A DNA stretch of 64,000 nt from an uncultured Ignavibacteria bacterium (GTDB lineage Bacteria > Bacteroidota > Ignavibacteria > Ch128b): positions 1-64,000 of the forward strand of contig CALDZP010000076.1 in assembly GCA_937944105.1 (NCBI GenBank). Direction: 5' to 3'. The position numbers were made by a program, and so were the translations under genes. Shown here one piece after another: positions 19,220 through 28,733 of the stretch; positions within the stretch are counted from its first letter, which is position 1; the number at the start of each line of letters is the position of its first letter. Under the pieces are notes generated by a model. That model was given only the letters and a program-made list of their open reading frames with translations. It made no database searches and was not told where the DNA came from.

Positions 19220-20227
19220 TTAAAATCGAACCGAAATAGCTAAATGTTGAGTATTCTTTAATATCCCAAATTCTTGATAAGCATAATCGAAGCTAAATCC
19301 GTAACCTTCAGAAAAATCGTATTTAACTCCAATACCCAAAGTCAGTCCTTCCTGAGAATTCTTTAAAAATAAATTCTTATAACCTGCTCTCAATGAAATA
19401 AAATTATTAAAGACATATTCTCCACCAATATTAAGAGACTCTGAATTATCATTTGGATGTAAAGCATCAACGCCTAAAGTAATTTTATGCATTGGAGTAT
19501 TTACTACATCCATAGCCACTCCCACTCTAAATAACAATGGTAATGGATAAGCATCTGTTCTAAGATTTGCAAGAATTTGATCATTATTTCCATATATATT
19601 TGGATCAACATCATAAAGCACAAGTAAATCTTTTCCGCTCAATTTCATATCAGTTCCAAAATTAGAAATAGTTGCAGCAATTCTCATATTAAAGATCTCA
19701 GAATAGAAGAGAGTACCAAGGTCAAATGCAACAGCATCAGCAGATGAATTCCATATGCTTTGATTAATGTATTTAACACTACCCCCTATAGAGAATCGAT
19801 CAGTCAGATTATAAGCATAACTTAAAGCCAGAGACATATCCTTTGCAGAGAAAAATTCCCCGGTTCCATCCTGCTCACGAAGAGTAGTAACTTCCATCTT
19901 ACCATAATCAAGGTATGTGAGACTTAACCCAACAGCCCCATAATCACCTAAATTAATCTTTGCACCAGCCCAATTAAAAGTTATATCTGCAAACCAGCGA
20001 GTATGTGAGAAAATTGCTTCATTATATTCTGTTCTAGAAATACCTGCAGGGTTCCAGTAAAGTGCAGTAACATCATTAGCAGTCGCAGCAAAGCCCCCAC
20101 CCATTCCTATTGCTCTTGGCCCGATTCCAATATTCAAAAATGGAGCAGCTGTTGAGCCTACTTTAGTCTGGGAAAAGGTAATTCCATAAATAATCAAGTT
20201 AAGCAAAACTATTAATTTAAATTTCAT
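19220..20227 (-). CDS. PorV/PorQ family outer-membrane protein
   Basis: This 335-residue protein has a signal peptide (about 1-19), then the family start Gly-Ser-Thr-Ala-Ala-Pro-Phe-Leu-x-Ile-Gly-x-Gly-Pro-Arg-Ala-Ile-Gly-Met-Gly and Thr-Ala-x-Asp-Val-Thr-Ala-Leu-Tyr-Trp-Asn-Pro-Ala-Gly, followed by alternating beta strands ending in Arg-Phe. This is the PorV/PorQ (UPF0164) pattern. In T9SS, PorV is an outer-membrane barrel that takes cargo from the secretion channel to the attachment complex. Here it is last in an operon with a large T9SS-like protein, 14 bases behind it, so it may serve that protein in particular (inference). A good ribosome-binding site (GGAGATG) precedes the ATG. Confidence 0.88.
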   Translation of the reverse strand: MKFKLIVLLNLIIYGITFSQTKVGSTAAPFLNIGIGPRAIGMGGGFAATANDVTALYWNPAGISRTEYNEAIFSHTRWFADITFNWAGAKINLGDYGAVGLSLTYLDYGKMEVTTLREQDGTGEFFSAKDMSLALSYAYNLTDRFSIGGSVKYINQSIWNSSADAVAFDLGTLFYSEIFNMRIAATISNFGTDMKLSGKDLLVLYDVDPNIYGNNDQILANLRTDAYPLPLLFRVGVAMDVVNTPMHKITLGVDALHPNDNSESLNIGGEYVFNNFISLRAGYKNLFLKNSQEGLTLGIGVKYDFSEGYGFSFDYAYQEFGILKNTQHLAISVRF

Positions 20228-20241
20228 TTTCTCATCTCCAT

Positions 20242-23200
20242 TTACTTAATTAAAGCAAATTTACCGGTCTTTGTACCTACATCAGGCACCTCAACAACAT
20301 AAACATAGACTCCATAGGCGACATCCAGATTTTCTTCGGTTCTAAGATTCCAAAACACATCACCAACAAAGAGATTGTTTTGATATAGAGTTTTTATTAA
20401 TTCACCTCTCACAGTGAAAATTGAAATTTTTGAACCAGGTGGTACATAAGTAAACCTAATTTCTCTTTCACCTCGACCACTTGTTTGGGTACTCAATAAT
20501 CTCGATTCAGCTTCATGGGTAACAACATATGGATTAGGTACGACTTTAATTCTATCAAGCTCGTTTTTAGCTTTTTCGGTATTAATTGCTGCACCTCTTG
20601 TTGTGAAGAAATATTGATCATTTTTTGAAAAAGGTTTTAATGTATAGAGATATAAGAATTTGCCAACAGTTGTATCATTTAACGGAATATTTGGTGCATT
20701 AAATAAAATATTAAGTCTCCACGTTCTATAGACTGAATCTCTTCCTGTAATTGGATTTGTAATCCTTTCTCTAAAATAAATATTATGTGTTGTGCTCACA
20801 GTTCCAGTTCGCCAATAAACAAAATCTATGTATTCATTGGTGATTAAATTTTTTATTTTAAAGTTTACTGGTCTTGCGGGTAAAACATTACTCGGTGTTC
20901 GTGGATAGAGAGTGTCAGCAACTGATGTATCAACTACATCAGGATAAAATTCAACAACATAATCATAGGGCATTCTTATTCCGTTATAAGCTGCACCTGG
21001 ACCAGTAGCAGTTAAATAGAATGGAGCAAAAATCGGTTTCTGCAAAGAAGGATGTTTAGAACCACCTTCAATTATTGATTTTGCTGTATCAAGAACAATT
21101 TCCGAATGATTATAAAGATGAACTCTAAAACCATGAACAATAGGAGTTTCGCCATTGAATCTTGTTTCGTGAGAAATTAGAGTATCATAAACTGCAGTAT
21201 AAACTGTCATTGTGTCAGTGTATATTCGTTTACCATTTACGTAAATCGAATCGTTTGGTGGTACTTGAATGCTTTCGCCTGGTTTTACGATATAAGTTTT
21301 GTTGTTAGCGGGAATATAAACCGTATCAGGAGTAATCAAATCAACAAGAGACCAATCTCTTGTATAACCTTGAATAGCTGTATCTGTAAAGACGATTTTG
21401 TAACTCCACCCATCCTTGATAGCCGCATCATCAATAATTTCTAATTCACCTGAACCTGTTCCTCTGAATCCATCTGATTTAGTAAAAGTAGAATAACCAG
21501 CTGATGTATATCCAATTGGTCGACCACCAGGTGTGATATAACCTGTATTATCATCAGTAATTATCTGTCCAGTATTTGTTCTAAAAATATATTTTGAGTT
21601 CTCAGAAGGGAAAATATCAAGTGACTCATCACCACGATCATAAGCACAAACAGCATAGTAGTATGTTTGACCTTTGACGACATTAGAATCGATAAATTTG
21701 TTTACGATACCAGTATTATCTCCAAGGTAGAAAGTTACACCGCCCACCTGCTCAAGTAATGCACGAGACGGATAAAAGAATCCTTGAATAGTATCCTTCA
21801 AATCATATTGAGCAATTGGTTTATCAAAAGTCAAAACACCAAGAGCATTAGTAATCTGCCTAGCATCTTGAAATCCTGCATCAGTTGCTCTATAAATTTT
21901 ATAACCTTGAAAATCTTTTTGTTTAGTAATGAAATCTCTTGAATTTTCAGTTGGCCTTCCATCCCAATAAATCACAACATTACCATTTTCTTGTGTAATA
22001 GTAATTTTTGGTTTCTTTGGAGGTTGTGGAAATTTATAACCAGCATTATAAATTTGTTGAACAATTTTTTTATTGCCAATCACATCACGATAATCTTCGC
22101 CGAATAAAATTGCAACTGAGAATCTTTCAATTTTACCAGGAACTAATGGGAAATATCCAGAACCATAAATAAAATCGCCATCTTGTGGTTGTGAAGGAAT
22201 AATATCAAAGCGACCAGGAAACATTCGAGTCCATAGAAGTTCATCATCTTTCATGTTTGGAGAGGCAGCAAGATTGAAAAAGTTAAAACTTGTTAAACCA
22301 ATTTGGTCAGATTCATCAATATCAGTTTTTCCAAAATTTGGTTCACCCTGGTCAGGTCTGCCATTCCCTTCAGTTCCATCTGGATCTGGCCCAGGATAAC
22401 CATCATCTAATGGTCCAAGTCCATCGCTACCAACATCATCTACTAATGGATCCCAATCACCATCTTCATCACCAGACCAGTGTGTCAATAATGTAACCGT
22501 TCCATCAGGTAATCTAACCCAACTTGTAATTAATTGCCCTGCATCATTATCCCTTCTTTCATCTATTAGCGGGTCATTAACTCCTTTACCAGTTCTATAA
22601 TCTTTATATTTTAATGCAGGATAACCTTTAGTTTGTCTTGCAACTAAATGAACCGATTCGTTCTCATCAATTAATCCATCTAAATCGTTATCTATACCAT
22701 CGAATGCACTTTTATGTGGAATTGCTACACCATTTTCTATTCTTTCAATATGACCTTCCCTGAAATAAGTTACTCCAGGATTAATTATAAACCGAACACC
22801 CATTGAATAGACTGTATCAATTGTAGGTTTAACGGTATAAAGAGTTCTTTCATAAGTTACAGGATCAATCAAGACAATTTTATCTCCAGCACGATAAGTG
22901 ACTGAATCAAAATCAGTTTTAACAAACATTGGTGAATTTGGATCAGGTGAATCACCATCGTTATCAATACCATCGAATGGATTACCCGGTGCTTCAAGGA
23001 AAGCATATCCCACATAACCGACTTTTTGCCCCTTGTTTCCTTTGTTATCACTATCCCAGGAATAAGTAATCCAGTCATTTGCATCAAAGTAACCTAAATC
23101 ATCACCACTATCACCATCACCACCAGCAAGAGTGCCGACTACAGTTCCAAAAACCGCTTTTCGATAAATTGTTGTTCCTTCATTTTTAATATCATACAAC

Positions 23201-23871
23201 CAGAAAATTGCATCTTCTGCCAAAAAGTGTGACCACTGAAATCCACGAACTGCCATTTGTAAAGCCATTCCTTTTCGTGTAGTATCTGTACTATCAGGGA
23301 GGAAAAATCCATTAAATTCGTCATCCCATTGATCATCAGCTTTATAATAACTTTCCTGGTCTGCATTCATAATTCCACGGCCAAAATACCCATTCCATTG
23401 TGTTTTTCCATCCTTATCTTTCCATGTAGGTTGATCAGCCCATCCTTCAATAGGCCAGGTATGAGGCAGATGGCTCATTGCAACCGATTGTGCATTTGGA
23501 TTTAAATAACCTGGTAAAGGATTGAAACCCCAAAAATAACCATAAACCGGATGTCTTTCGTCTGCCTGACCAAATCTTGGTCCTCTTGAAATACAAACTG
23601 AGTGAAGGGTATCTCTTCTTCGATTAATAAATTCCACCCCAATTAAAGGAGTCAAATCACCAATATAATTTTCACCTGAACCAAGGGGCCATTCTCCTCG
23701 AATATCAACTCCAAGATTAAAACCAGCAATCGCACCATCATTATAAAAAGAAATACCAACACGATTACCGGTATGATATCCAATCCTTCTTAAAGATGGA
23801 TCACTTCTTTGAGCAAGAAGTAAATTTTCTAAAGAAAAAATGAGTGTTATTATAAATATTAATCTTTTCAT
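20242..23871 (-). CDS. Very large exported protein with T9SS/FlgD-like C-terminal domain and Ca-binding-like motifs
   Basis: This 1209-residue protein has a signal peptide (1-21) and no further membrane helices. Acidic Asp/Asn/Gly motifs resembling calcium-binding thrombospondin-3 or dockerin loops occur at about 299-310 (Phe-Asp-Gly-Ile-Asp-Asn-Asp-Gly-Asp), 390-404 (Phe-Asp-Gly-Ile-Asp-Asn-Asp-Leu-Asp-Gly-Leu-Ile-Asp-Glu) and 468-512. A fibronectin-III-like region follows (about 615-760). The last 80 residues (Pro-Asn-Pro-Tyr-Val-Val ... Ile-Phe-Thr-Val-Arg-Gly-Glu-Leu-Ile-Lys-Thr-Leu ... Tyr-Gly-Val-Tyr-Val-Tyr) match the FlgD-like/T9SS sorting domain. It is probably secreted and held at the cell surface. 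It lies between a TonB receptor and a PorV-like gene in one operon. I cannot name a function. Confidence 0.85.
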   Translation of the reverse strand: MKRLIFIITLIFSLENLLLAQRSDPSLRRIGYHTGNRVGISFYNDGAIAGFNLGVDIRGEWPLGSGENYIGDLTPLIGVEFINRRRDTLHSVCISRGPRFGQADERHPVYGYFWGFNPLPGYLNPNAQSVAMSHLPHTWPIEGWADQPTWKDKDGKTQWNGYFGRGIMNADQESYYKADDQWDDEFNGFFLPDSTDTTRKGMALQMAVRGFQWSHFLAEDAIFWLYDIKNEGTTIYRKAVFGTVVGTLAGGDGDSGDDLGYFDANDWITYSWDSDNKGNKGQKVGYVGYAFLEAPGNPFDGIDNDGDSPDPNSPMFVKTDFDSVTYRAGDKIVLIDPVTYERTLYTVKPTIDTVYSMGVRFIINPGVTYFREGHIERIENGVAIPHKSAFDGIDNDLDGLIDENESVHLVARQTKGYPALKYKDYRTGKGVNDPLIDERRDNDAGQLITSWVRLPDGTVTLLTHWSGDEDGDWDPLVDDVGSDGLGPLDDGYPGPDPDGTEGNGRPDQGEPNFGKTDIDESDQIGLTSFNFFNLAASPNMKDDELLWTRMFPGRFDIIPSQPQDGDFIYGSGYFPLVPGKIERFSVAILFGEDYRDVIGNKKIVQQIYNAGYKFPQPPKKPKITITQENGNVVIYWDGRPTENSRDFITKQKDFQGYKIYRATDAGFQDARQITNALGVLTFDKPIAQYDLKDTIQGFFYPSRALLEQVGGVTFYLGDNTGIVNKFIDSNVVKGQTYYYAVCAYDRGDESLDIFPSENSKYIFRTNTGQIITDDNTGYITPGGRPIGYTSAGYSTFTKSDGFRGTGSGELEIIDDAAIKDGWSYKIVFTDTAIQGYTRDWSLVDLITPDTVYIPANNKTYIVKPGESIQVPPNDSIYVNGKRIYTDTMTVYTAVYDTLISHETRFNGETPIVHGFRVHLYNHSEIVLDTAKSIIEGGSKHPSLQKPIFAPFYLTATGPGAAYNGIRMPYDYVVEFYPDVVDTSVADTLYPRTPSNVLPARPVNFKIKNLITNEYIDFVYWRTGTVSTTHNIYFRERITNPITGRDSVYRTWRLNILFNAPNIPLNDTTVGKFLYLYTLKPFSKNDQYFFTTRGAAINTEKAKNELDRIKVVPNPYVVTHEAESRLLSTQTSGRGEREIRFTYVPPGSKISIFTVRGELIKTLYQNNLFVGDVFWNLRTEENLDVAYGVYVYVVEVPDVGTKTGKFALIK

Positions 23872-23883
23872 ATCTCAATCCCA

Positions 23884-26685
23884 TTAAAAGTTGTAAGAAA
23901 TACCAAATTCGATTCTTCTTGGTTCCGAGAAAAATCCCGGATTTGTGTAGAGATCATCAAGTGTATTGTAATAAAGCTTTGGATTTATTTTTTGAGCCTC
24001 AAGCTTGCCGAATGTAAAGAATGGATCACCCGTATCACCATAAACTCCACGAGGATTATTTGAGTCAAGCAAGTTATATACTTTTACAAAAATCGTTAAT
24101 GTTGTAGTTGCAATAGCAATATCTTTATATGCTCTCATGTCAATATTAAAAATAGAAGGTTTTCGGCCACTATTTCTTGGAAAAGCATTTTGAGTTACCC
24201 GCGTGTTTTTATTTATTTGAGGAGTATAAGGCTGACCGGAATAAAGATTTCCAATAATAGAAAAACCATAATCCCTTGGTTTTGTATAAGCAACTACTAT
24301 ATTCAAAGTATGTGTTTGATCCCAATCAAGTGGAGCAATGAATGTTTCCGGTGCTGCCCCACCAAGAATAGCATTTCTTGCATCAGCTGGATTTGACGCG
24401 TTACCTTTAGTAACGGAATATGTATAATCAAGATTGGTAGCTAAACCTCCAGAAAATCTTTTCTCAAATCGTAAAGTTATACCTCTTGAAAATCCAAAAT
24501 CACTATTTGCAAAAATTGAATAACTTCTTGCACCACCAAACACTAAAACTTCATCCGTTTGTGTTCCTATTAAATCACGAAAATCTTCAAAGAACATTGT
24601 TACATCAATGGAAATATCATTTCCAATTTGTTGTTGCAATCCTATCTCCCCTTTAACTGTCTTCTGCGGTTTTAAATCAGCATTTCCGAATAATCCTTGG
24701 TTTCCACTACCAACTCCAAGTTCAAAATCAGGATTGGTGTAAAGCAATTCGTATGAAGGTAATTGTAAAAAATGTCCATAGGAGAAATGAATGACTCCTT
24801 TATCTGTGATTGGATAAGCGATACCAATTCTTGGGCTTAATTGATATTTTATAGAAGCTTTTCTGTACCAGTATTTTAATCTATCTTCAACAGTCTTTGT
24901 TGGCTCACCAGGATCTTGAACTCCATTACCGTTATAATCAAAAAATTGATTGTCAGGTTTTATTGGGTCATAAATATTTGGGTCTGTCGGATCACTTAAA
25001 ACAACACCATCGGGATTGAAGACATCCAGCCTTAAGCCAGCATTAACAATCATATTAAACATTTCAAGTTTGGTCTGGAAATATGCGGCTCCCTCAAGTG
25101 GCTTTCTCAGGTATTTATCATGATTGTTTGTTGTAATTGGTGGAATAACCACACTGTAAGGATTAACTTTATTACCATTTTCATCGACCATGGGCTGAAG
25201 ATTTATATTTTCATAATAAATTCTATGTTGTTTTATTTCCCCACCAAATTTAATTCCAACTTCCTGAGTTATTTGTGAAGTCCAATCAAGTCTTGCTGAG
25301 TAGGTTCCAGTATTTCGAACAAATCTACTTGTATTTGTCCCACCAGTGCTAAAACTATATGGAGGATTCTGAATCAAGTCATTATCAACATAAAGTGTTG
25401 GTCTTGCAGGATTACCAGTATAGATATCTTTGTAAAGATAATGTCTATAGTCTTTGAAATAATAAGATAAATTCAATTGATAAAATGTCCAGTTTGATAA
25501 GGCGTGATTAACAGAAATCGTATTTGAATAACCTTTGCGAAATCTATTCAAATTATTATCAGGATTAAGTCTCTGATAGTGATCGTAATCTTTATAATTC
25601 TGATAATCATAAATAAAATTATAGCTTAGCCTGAAAGTGGATGTAACTCTCTGAGTTAGTTTTGTCTGAAAGAAGAATCTTTTATTAGGATTCATCGGAA
25701 CAAATGCGCCATCACCACTTGCCTGAACAATAAAACTATCTGGTGAAACTTCTCTTGTAACATCAGTTGGTAGAAAAACTCTCTTTCCGTAAAGATATCC
25801 CTCATTAAAATAATAGCGAGCATTAGTAAAAAAGAAAAGTCGATCTCTTAATATTGGTCCACTAAAACTTGCGTCAAAATTTTGAACAGAGAAGGGATTA
25901 ATTTTTTCTATATTCATAAAAATATTTTTTCGATTCGAATAGTAATCACCACTATAAAGTTGAATATTCCCTGTAAATTTATTGTCCCCATCTTTTGTTA
26001 CAATATTTACAACTCCAGACATGGCCTGACCATATTCTGCATTAAATGCACCAGAGATAACCTGCAATTCCTGAATCGCACTGGTACCAACATCTATAAC
26101 AGTCGAATTATCATATGCATCAGTAATTGTAACACCATCAATTTGATATGCCAGTTGACCAGCTCTACCACCACGAACATGTATACCACCACCAGCCGAT
26201 ACAATTACACCAGCCTGTAATGTTAAAACATCTCTAACCTCAGTAACTGGTAGTTCAGAAATTAAATCCGAGCCGACAACCGAAGTTGAAGCAGTTAAAT
26301 CTTTTTGAATTAACGGTCTAGTAGCAGTTACAACAACTTCCTGACCTAACTCAACTGTTTTTTCTCTTAACTCAAAATCAATTCTTGTTGTTAAGTCAAT
26401 ATTTACCCGAACATTTGTAACAATTTTAGTCTCGTAACCTACAACAGATGCTCGCAATGTATAAACTCCAGGCGGAACATTAATGATAGTATAATACCCA
26501 TCAAGATTTGTGGCTGCCCCAAGTGTTGTTCCTTCAATGATAACATTCGCAAATGGTATTCCCTCTCCAGTTTTTGCATCTGTAACTCTCCCTGCAATCT
26601 TACCTGTAGTACCAGAATATAAGGTCATTGCTTTTAAAATTAAAAAGGAGATAAAAAGCACAAAATATTCTTTTCGGATTTTCAT
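23884..26685 (-). CDS. TonB-dependent receptor with carboxypeptidase-like domain
   Basis: This 933-residue outer-membrane receptor imports a bound ligand using TonB energy. In order it has a signal peptide (about 1-25), a carboxypeptidase regulatory-like beta-sandwich (27-112: Gly-Arg-Val-Thr-Asp-Ala-Lys-Thr-Gly-Glu-Gly-Ile-Pro-Phe-Ala-Asn-Val), a plug (about 115-235, Val-Val-Val-Thr-Ala-Thr-Arg-Pro and Val-Arg-Gly-Gly-Arg) and a long beta-barrel ending in a C-terminal Phe. An EF-hand-like Asp-x-Asn-Gly-Asn-Gly-x-x-Asp-x-Gly-Glu loop lies in the barrel at about residue 576. Its ATG overlaps the stop of the exported unknown gene (ATGA), with a strong GGAGG site. The ligand is unknown. Its place in the operon points to cooperation with the T9SS-like protein. 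Confidence 0.93.
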   Translation of the reverse strand: MKIRKEYFVLFISFLILKAMTLYSGTTGKIAGRVTDAKTGEGIPFANVIIEGTTLGAATNLDGYYTIINVPPGVYTLRASVVGYETKIVTNVRVNIDLTTRIDFELREKTVELGQEVVVTATRPLIQKDLTASTSVVGSDLISELPVTEVRDVLTLQAGVIVSAGGGIHVRGGRAGQLAYQIDGVTITDAYDNSTVIDVGTSAIQELQVISGAFNAEYGQAMSGVVNIVTKDGDNKFTGNIQLYSGDYYSNRKNIFMNIEKINPFSVQNFDASFSGPILRDRLFFFTNARYYFNEGYLYGKRVFLPTDVTREVSPDSFIVQASGDGAFVPMNPNKRFFFQTKLTQRVTSTFRLSYNFIYDYQNYKDYDHYQRLNPDNNLNRFRKGYSNTISVNHALSNWTFYQLNLSYYFKDYRHYLYKDIYTGNPARPTLYVDNDLIQNPPYSFSTGGTNTSRFVRNTGTYSARLDWTSQITQEVGIKFGGEIKQHRIYYENINLQPMVDENGNKVNPYSVVIPPITTNNHDKYLRKPLEGAAYFQTKLEMFNMIVNAGLRLDVFNPDGVVLSDPTDPNIYDPIKPDNQFFDYNGNGVQDPGEPTKTVEDRLKYWYRKASIKYQLSPRIGIAYPITDKGVIHFSYGHFLQLPSYELLYTNPDFELGVGSGNQGLFGNADLKPQKTVKGEIGLQQQIGNDISIDVTMFFEDFRDLIGTQTDEVLVFGGARSYSIFANSDFGFSRGITLRFEKRFSGGLATNLDYTYSVTKGNASNPADARNAILGGAAPETFIAPLDWDQTHTLNIVVAYTKPRDYGFSIIGNLYSGQPYTPQINKNTRVTQNAFPRNSGRKPSIFNIDMRAYKDIAIATTTLTIFVKVYNLLDSNNPRGVYGDTGDPFFTFGKLEAQKINPKLYYNTLDDLYTNPGFFSEPRRIEFGISYNF

Positions 26686-27809
26686 TTTTCCTCCGATATA
26701 TTTTTCACTAGTATAATTTTATTTCTATCAGTAACAATCAAATTATCTTGATAATGTAAATTGAATTCAGGATTGGATAAATAGCTTTCAATTACTTCTT
26801 GTTTGACAATTTTAAAGTTTGAATTTAATTCATAAATATTTGATTTAAGATTTTTTCTTGTTAAAACATAAATTTTATTTTTTAATGAAATCGCATCAAT
26901 TATTATTTCACCATCAAAACAAAGAGAAATTTTTTCAATCTTATTATTTGATAACTTATAAAAGCAATCTCTTGAAAATAGAATCGTTGGTTTATTTTTA
27001 ATTTGTCCCTCAATTATCACATTATCAATGAGACTAATTTTATTCTCAGAGAAATTATTTTTATTGAAGTCTAATAAAAAAAATGCTCCTTGAAAATACG
27101 GTTCTATATCTATTAAAGTGAAATAAATCTGAGAATTAATTTGAAAGACCTTATAAAAATAATCCATTTCAATTTCAAAACTTTCAAAATCAAAACTATT
27201 TAAGTTTATTGAATAAATTCTCGAAACATAATCATTTAGCTTTTTAATCTGTGACAAAAAAACAATTAAATTTCCATTGTAAAAATAGAGATGGCCAATT
27301 CTTTCCTGGAATAGTTCTTTTTCAGAATCTTTTAATAAATTAAACTCTCTCTCGGTATTTGAACCTAAAATTTTCAAAACTCCAATGGATGGATAAAAAA
27401 GTACCAATTCATTAGATGAAAGTACAAGAATTTTAGGGAGAGGCTCTTCATATGAAAATTTTAATTTTTTGTAAAAAGTTACCAGAAAATTATCATCAAT
27501 TAAGTAAATTTCTACGATTGATTCTTCTTCCTTCTGACCAAAATAATAATTAGCTATACCAAAAGATTTATTATCAACGCCCTTAATTAAAGTAAAATGT
27601 TTCTCATTAACATTCACCTTTGTGATAATCTGATTATCAAGTTCAAAACTTATGGAATTATTCTCAAAGTAAATTTTTTTATCATAACCAGAAGTTTTTT
27701 CATGAAATAAAATCAATTTATCAATAAAAGTCTGAGATTGACCCGTGTTAAAAATCATTAAGTTAATAATGAGTAAAAAACTAAATAAGACTTTTAATCT
27801 TAATTCCAT
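26682..27809 (-). CDS. Exported hypothetical protein, first gene of the TonB/T9SS-like operon
   Basis: I do not recognise this 375-residue protein. It has a signal peptide (hydrophobic 8-22, likely cleaved near Gly-Gln-Ser-Gln) and no lipobox. The rest alternates short hydrophobic beta-like stretches with polar turns (for example Ile-Leu-Val-Leu-Ser-Ser-Asn-Glu-Leu-Val-Leu-Phe, Ile-Tyr-Phe-Thr-Leu-Ile-Asp, Lys-Ile-Tyr-Val-Leu-Thr-Arg). That is compatible with a beta-propeller, though no classical repeat signature is visible. Its stop overlaps the receptor start, so translation is coupled. It is probably periplasmic or surface-exposed and works with the receptor (inference). There is no clear Shine-Dalgarno sequence at its ATG. 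Confidence 0.8.
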   Translation of the reverse strand: MELRLKVLFSFLLIINLMIFNTGQSQTFIDKLILFHEKTSGYDKKIYFENNSISFELDNQIITKVNVNEKHFTLIKGVDNKSFGIANYYFGQKEEESIVEIYLIDDNFLVTFYKKLKFSYEEPLPKILVLSSNELVLFYPSIGVLKILGSNTEREFNLLKDSEKELFQERIGHLYFYNGNLIVFLSQIKKLNDYVSRIYSINLNSFDFESFEIEMDYFYKVFQINSQIYFTLIDIEPYFQGAFFLLDFNKNNFSENKISLIDNVIIEGQIKNKPTILFSRDCFYKLSNNKIEKISLCFDGEIIIDAISLKNKIYVLTRKNLKSNIYELNSNFKIVKQEVIESYLSNPEFNLHYQDNLIVTDRNKIILVKNISEEK

Positions 27810-27969
27810 ACAAATTATAAATATGAAAATTAAACAATTTAATCAAGTGATTTTGGTTTGTTTCAACTTCAAAAACTTATTTGATTTACTAAAAGAAAAT
27901 TTGAAAATACACTTAATAAGAATCATATGATTTTAATTAAATACCTCAAATAATCAACAGAATAACAAT

Positions 27970-28010
27970 TGAAAATAAAAAAGGAGGACAGCCAAAATGA
28001 CCGCCTCCTT
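27970..28010 (-). terminator. Rho-independent terminator after rplI
   Basis: A 7-bp GC-rich stem (27981-27987 with 28004-28010) with a 16-base loop is followed on the minus strand by a T-rich tract (27980 down to about 27970). It closes the rpsF-ssb-rpsR-rplI operon. Confidence 0.75.
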
Positions 28011-28041
28011 ACTTAGGTAATTAAATTAAGAATCATTTATC

Positions 28042-28485
28042 TTACTCTTTCACTACCCACACTTTAATAGTAGCGGTAACTTCAGGATGTAACTTAATTT
28101 TTGCTTCGTAAATACCAATTGTTTTAATTTGTTCTTCAATTACAATTTTTCGTTTATCTATATCGTAGCCTTTTTCAACTAAAGCATTAGCAACCATTTC
28201 AGTAGTAACTGTTCCATGAATTCTATCTTCCTCTCCCACTTTAACAGGAATGGTTACAGAAACTTTCTCTAGTTCAGTCGCAAGTAACTCAGCAGATTTT
28301 TTTTCTTTTTGTAGCTTTACTTGCATTCTGTTTTTTTCTTCTTCAACAGCTTTGATTGTTCCTGGAGTTGCTGGATAAACAATTTTTTTGGGAATTAGAA
28401 AGTTTCTTGCGTAACCATCTTTTACTACCACAACATCACCAACTTTACCAAGTGGTTCATAATCTTGTCTTAATATAACTTTCAT
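28042..28485 (-). CDS. rplI: 50S ribosomal protein L9
   Basis: L9 binds 23S rRNA near the L1 stalk. The 147-residue length is normal. The N-terminal Met-Lys-Val-Ile-Leu-Arg-Gln-Asp-Tyr-Glu-Pro-Leu-Gly-Lys-Val-Gly-Asp-Val-Val is the family signature, followed by a long connecting helix (about 42-78, Lys/Glu-rich) and the C-terminal domain (about 80-147). A strong ribosome-binding site (AAGGAGATT) precedes the ATG. It is last in the classical rpsF-ssb-rpsR-rplI operon, 11 bases after rpsR. Confidence 0.97.
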   Translation of the reverse strand: MKVILRQDYEPLGKVGDVVVVKDGYARNFLIPKKIVYPATPGTIKAVEEEKNRMQVKLQKEKKSAELLATELEKVSVTIPVKVGEEDRIHGTVTTEMVANALVEKGYDIDKRKIVIEEQIKTIGIYEAKIKLHPEVTATIKVWVVKE

Positions 28486-28496
28486 CTGTAATCTCC

Positions 28497-28721
28497 TTAT
28501 TTAATTACATCAGAAACAAATGGAAGTAATGCAAGATGTCTTGCTCTTTTAATAGCAAGTGTTAGTTGTCTCTGATGTTTTGCACAGGTTCCTGTAATTC
28601 TTCTAGGAATAATTTTTCCTTGTTCTGTTATAAATTTTGCAAGTTTTCGATCGTCTTTGTAATCAATATATTCTTCTTTCGCTTCACAAAAACGACACGT
28701 TCTTTTTTTCTGTAGTTTCAC
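28497..28721 (-). CDS. rpsR: 30S ribosomal protein S18
   Basis: S18 binds the platform of the 30S subunit with S6. I chose the GTG at 28721 as start (74 residues) because an AGGTG site sits at proper distance and the upstream TTG alternative (28733) would abut the ssb stop. The protein keeps four zinc-type ligands (Cys9, Cys12, Cys46, His49), so it is the zinc-binding (C+) form. The core [17 protein letters not shown] is typical. It lies between ssb and rplI. Confidence 0.95.
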   Translation of the reverse strand: MKLQKKRTCRFCEAKEEYIDYKDDRKLAKFITEQGKIIPRRITGTCAKHQRQLTLAIKRARHLALLPFVSDVIK

Positions 28722-28733
28722 CTTACACCTCAA

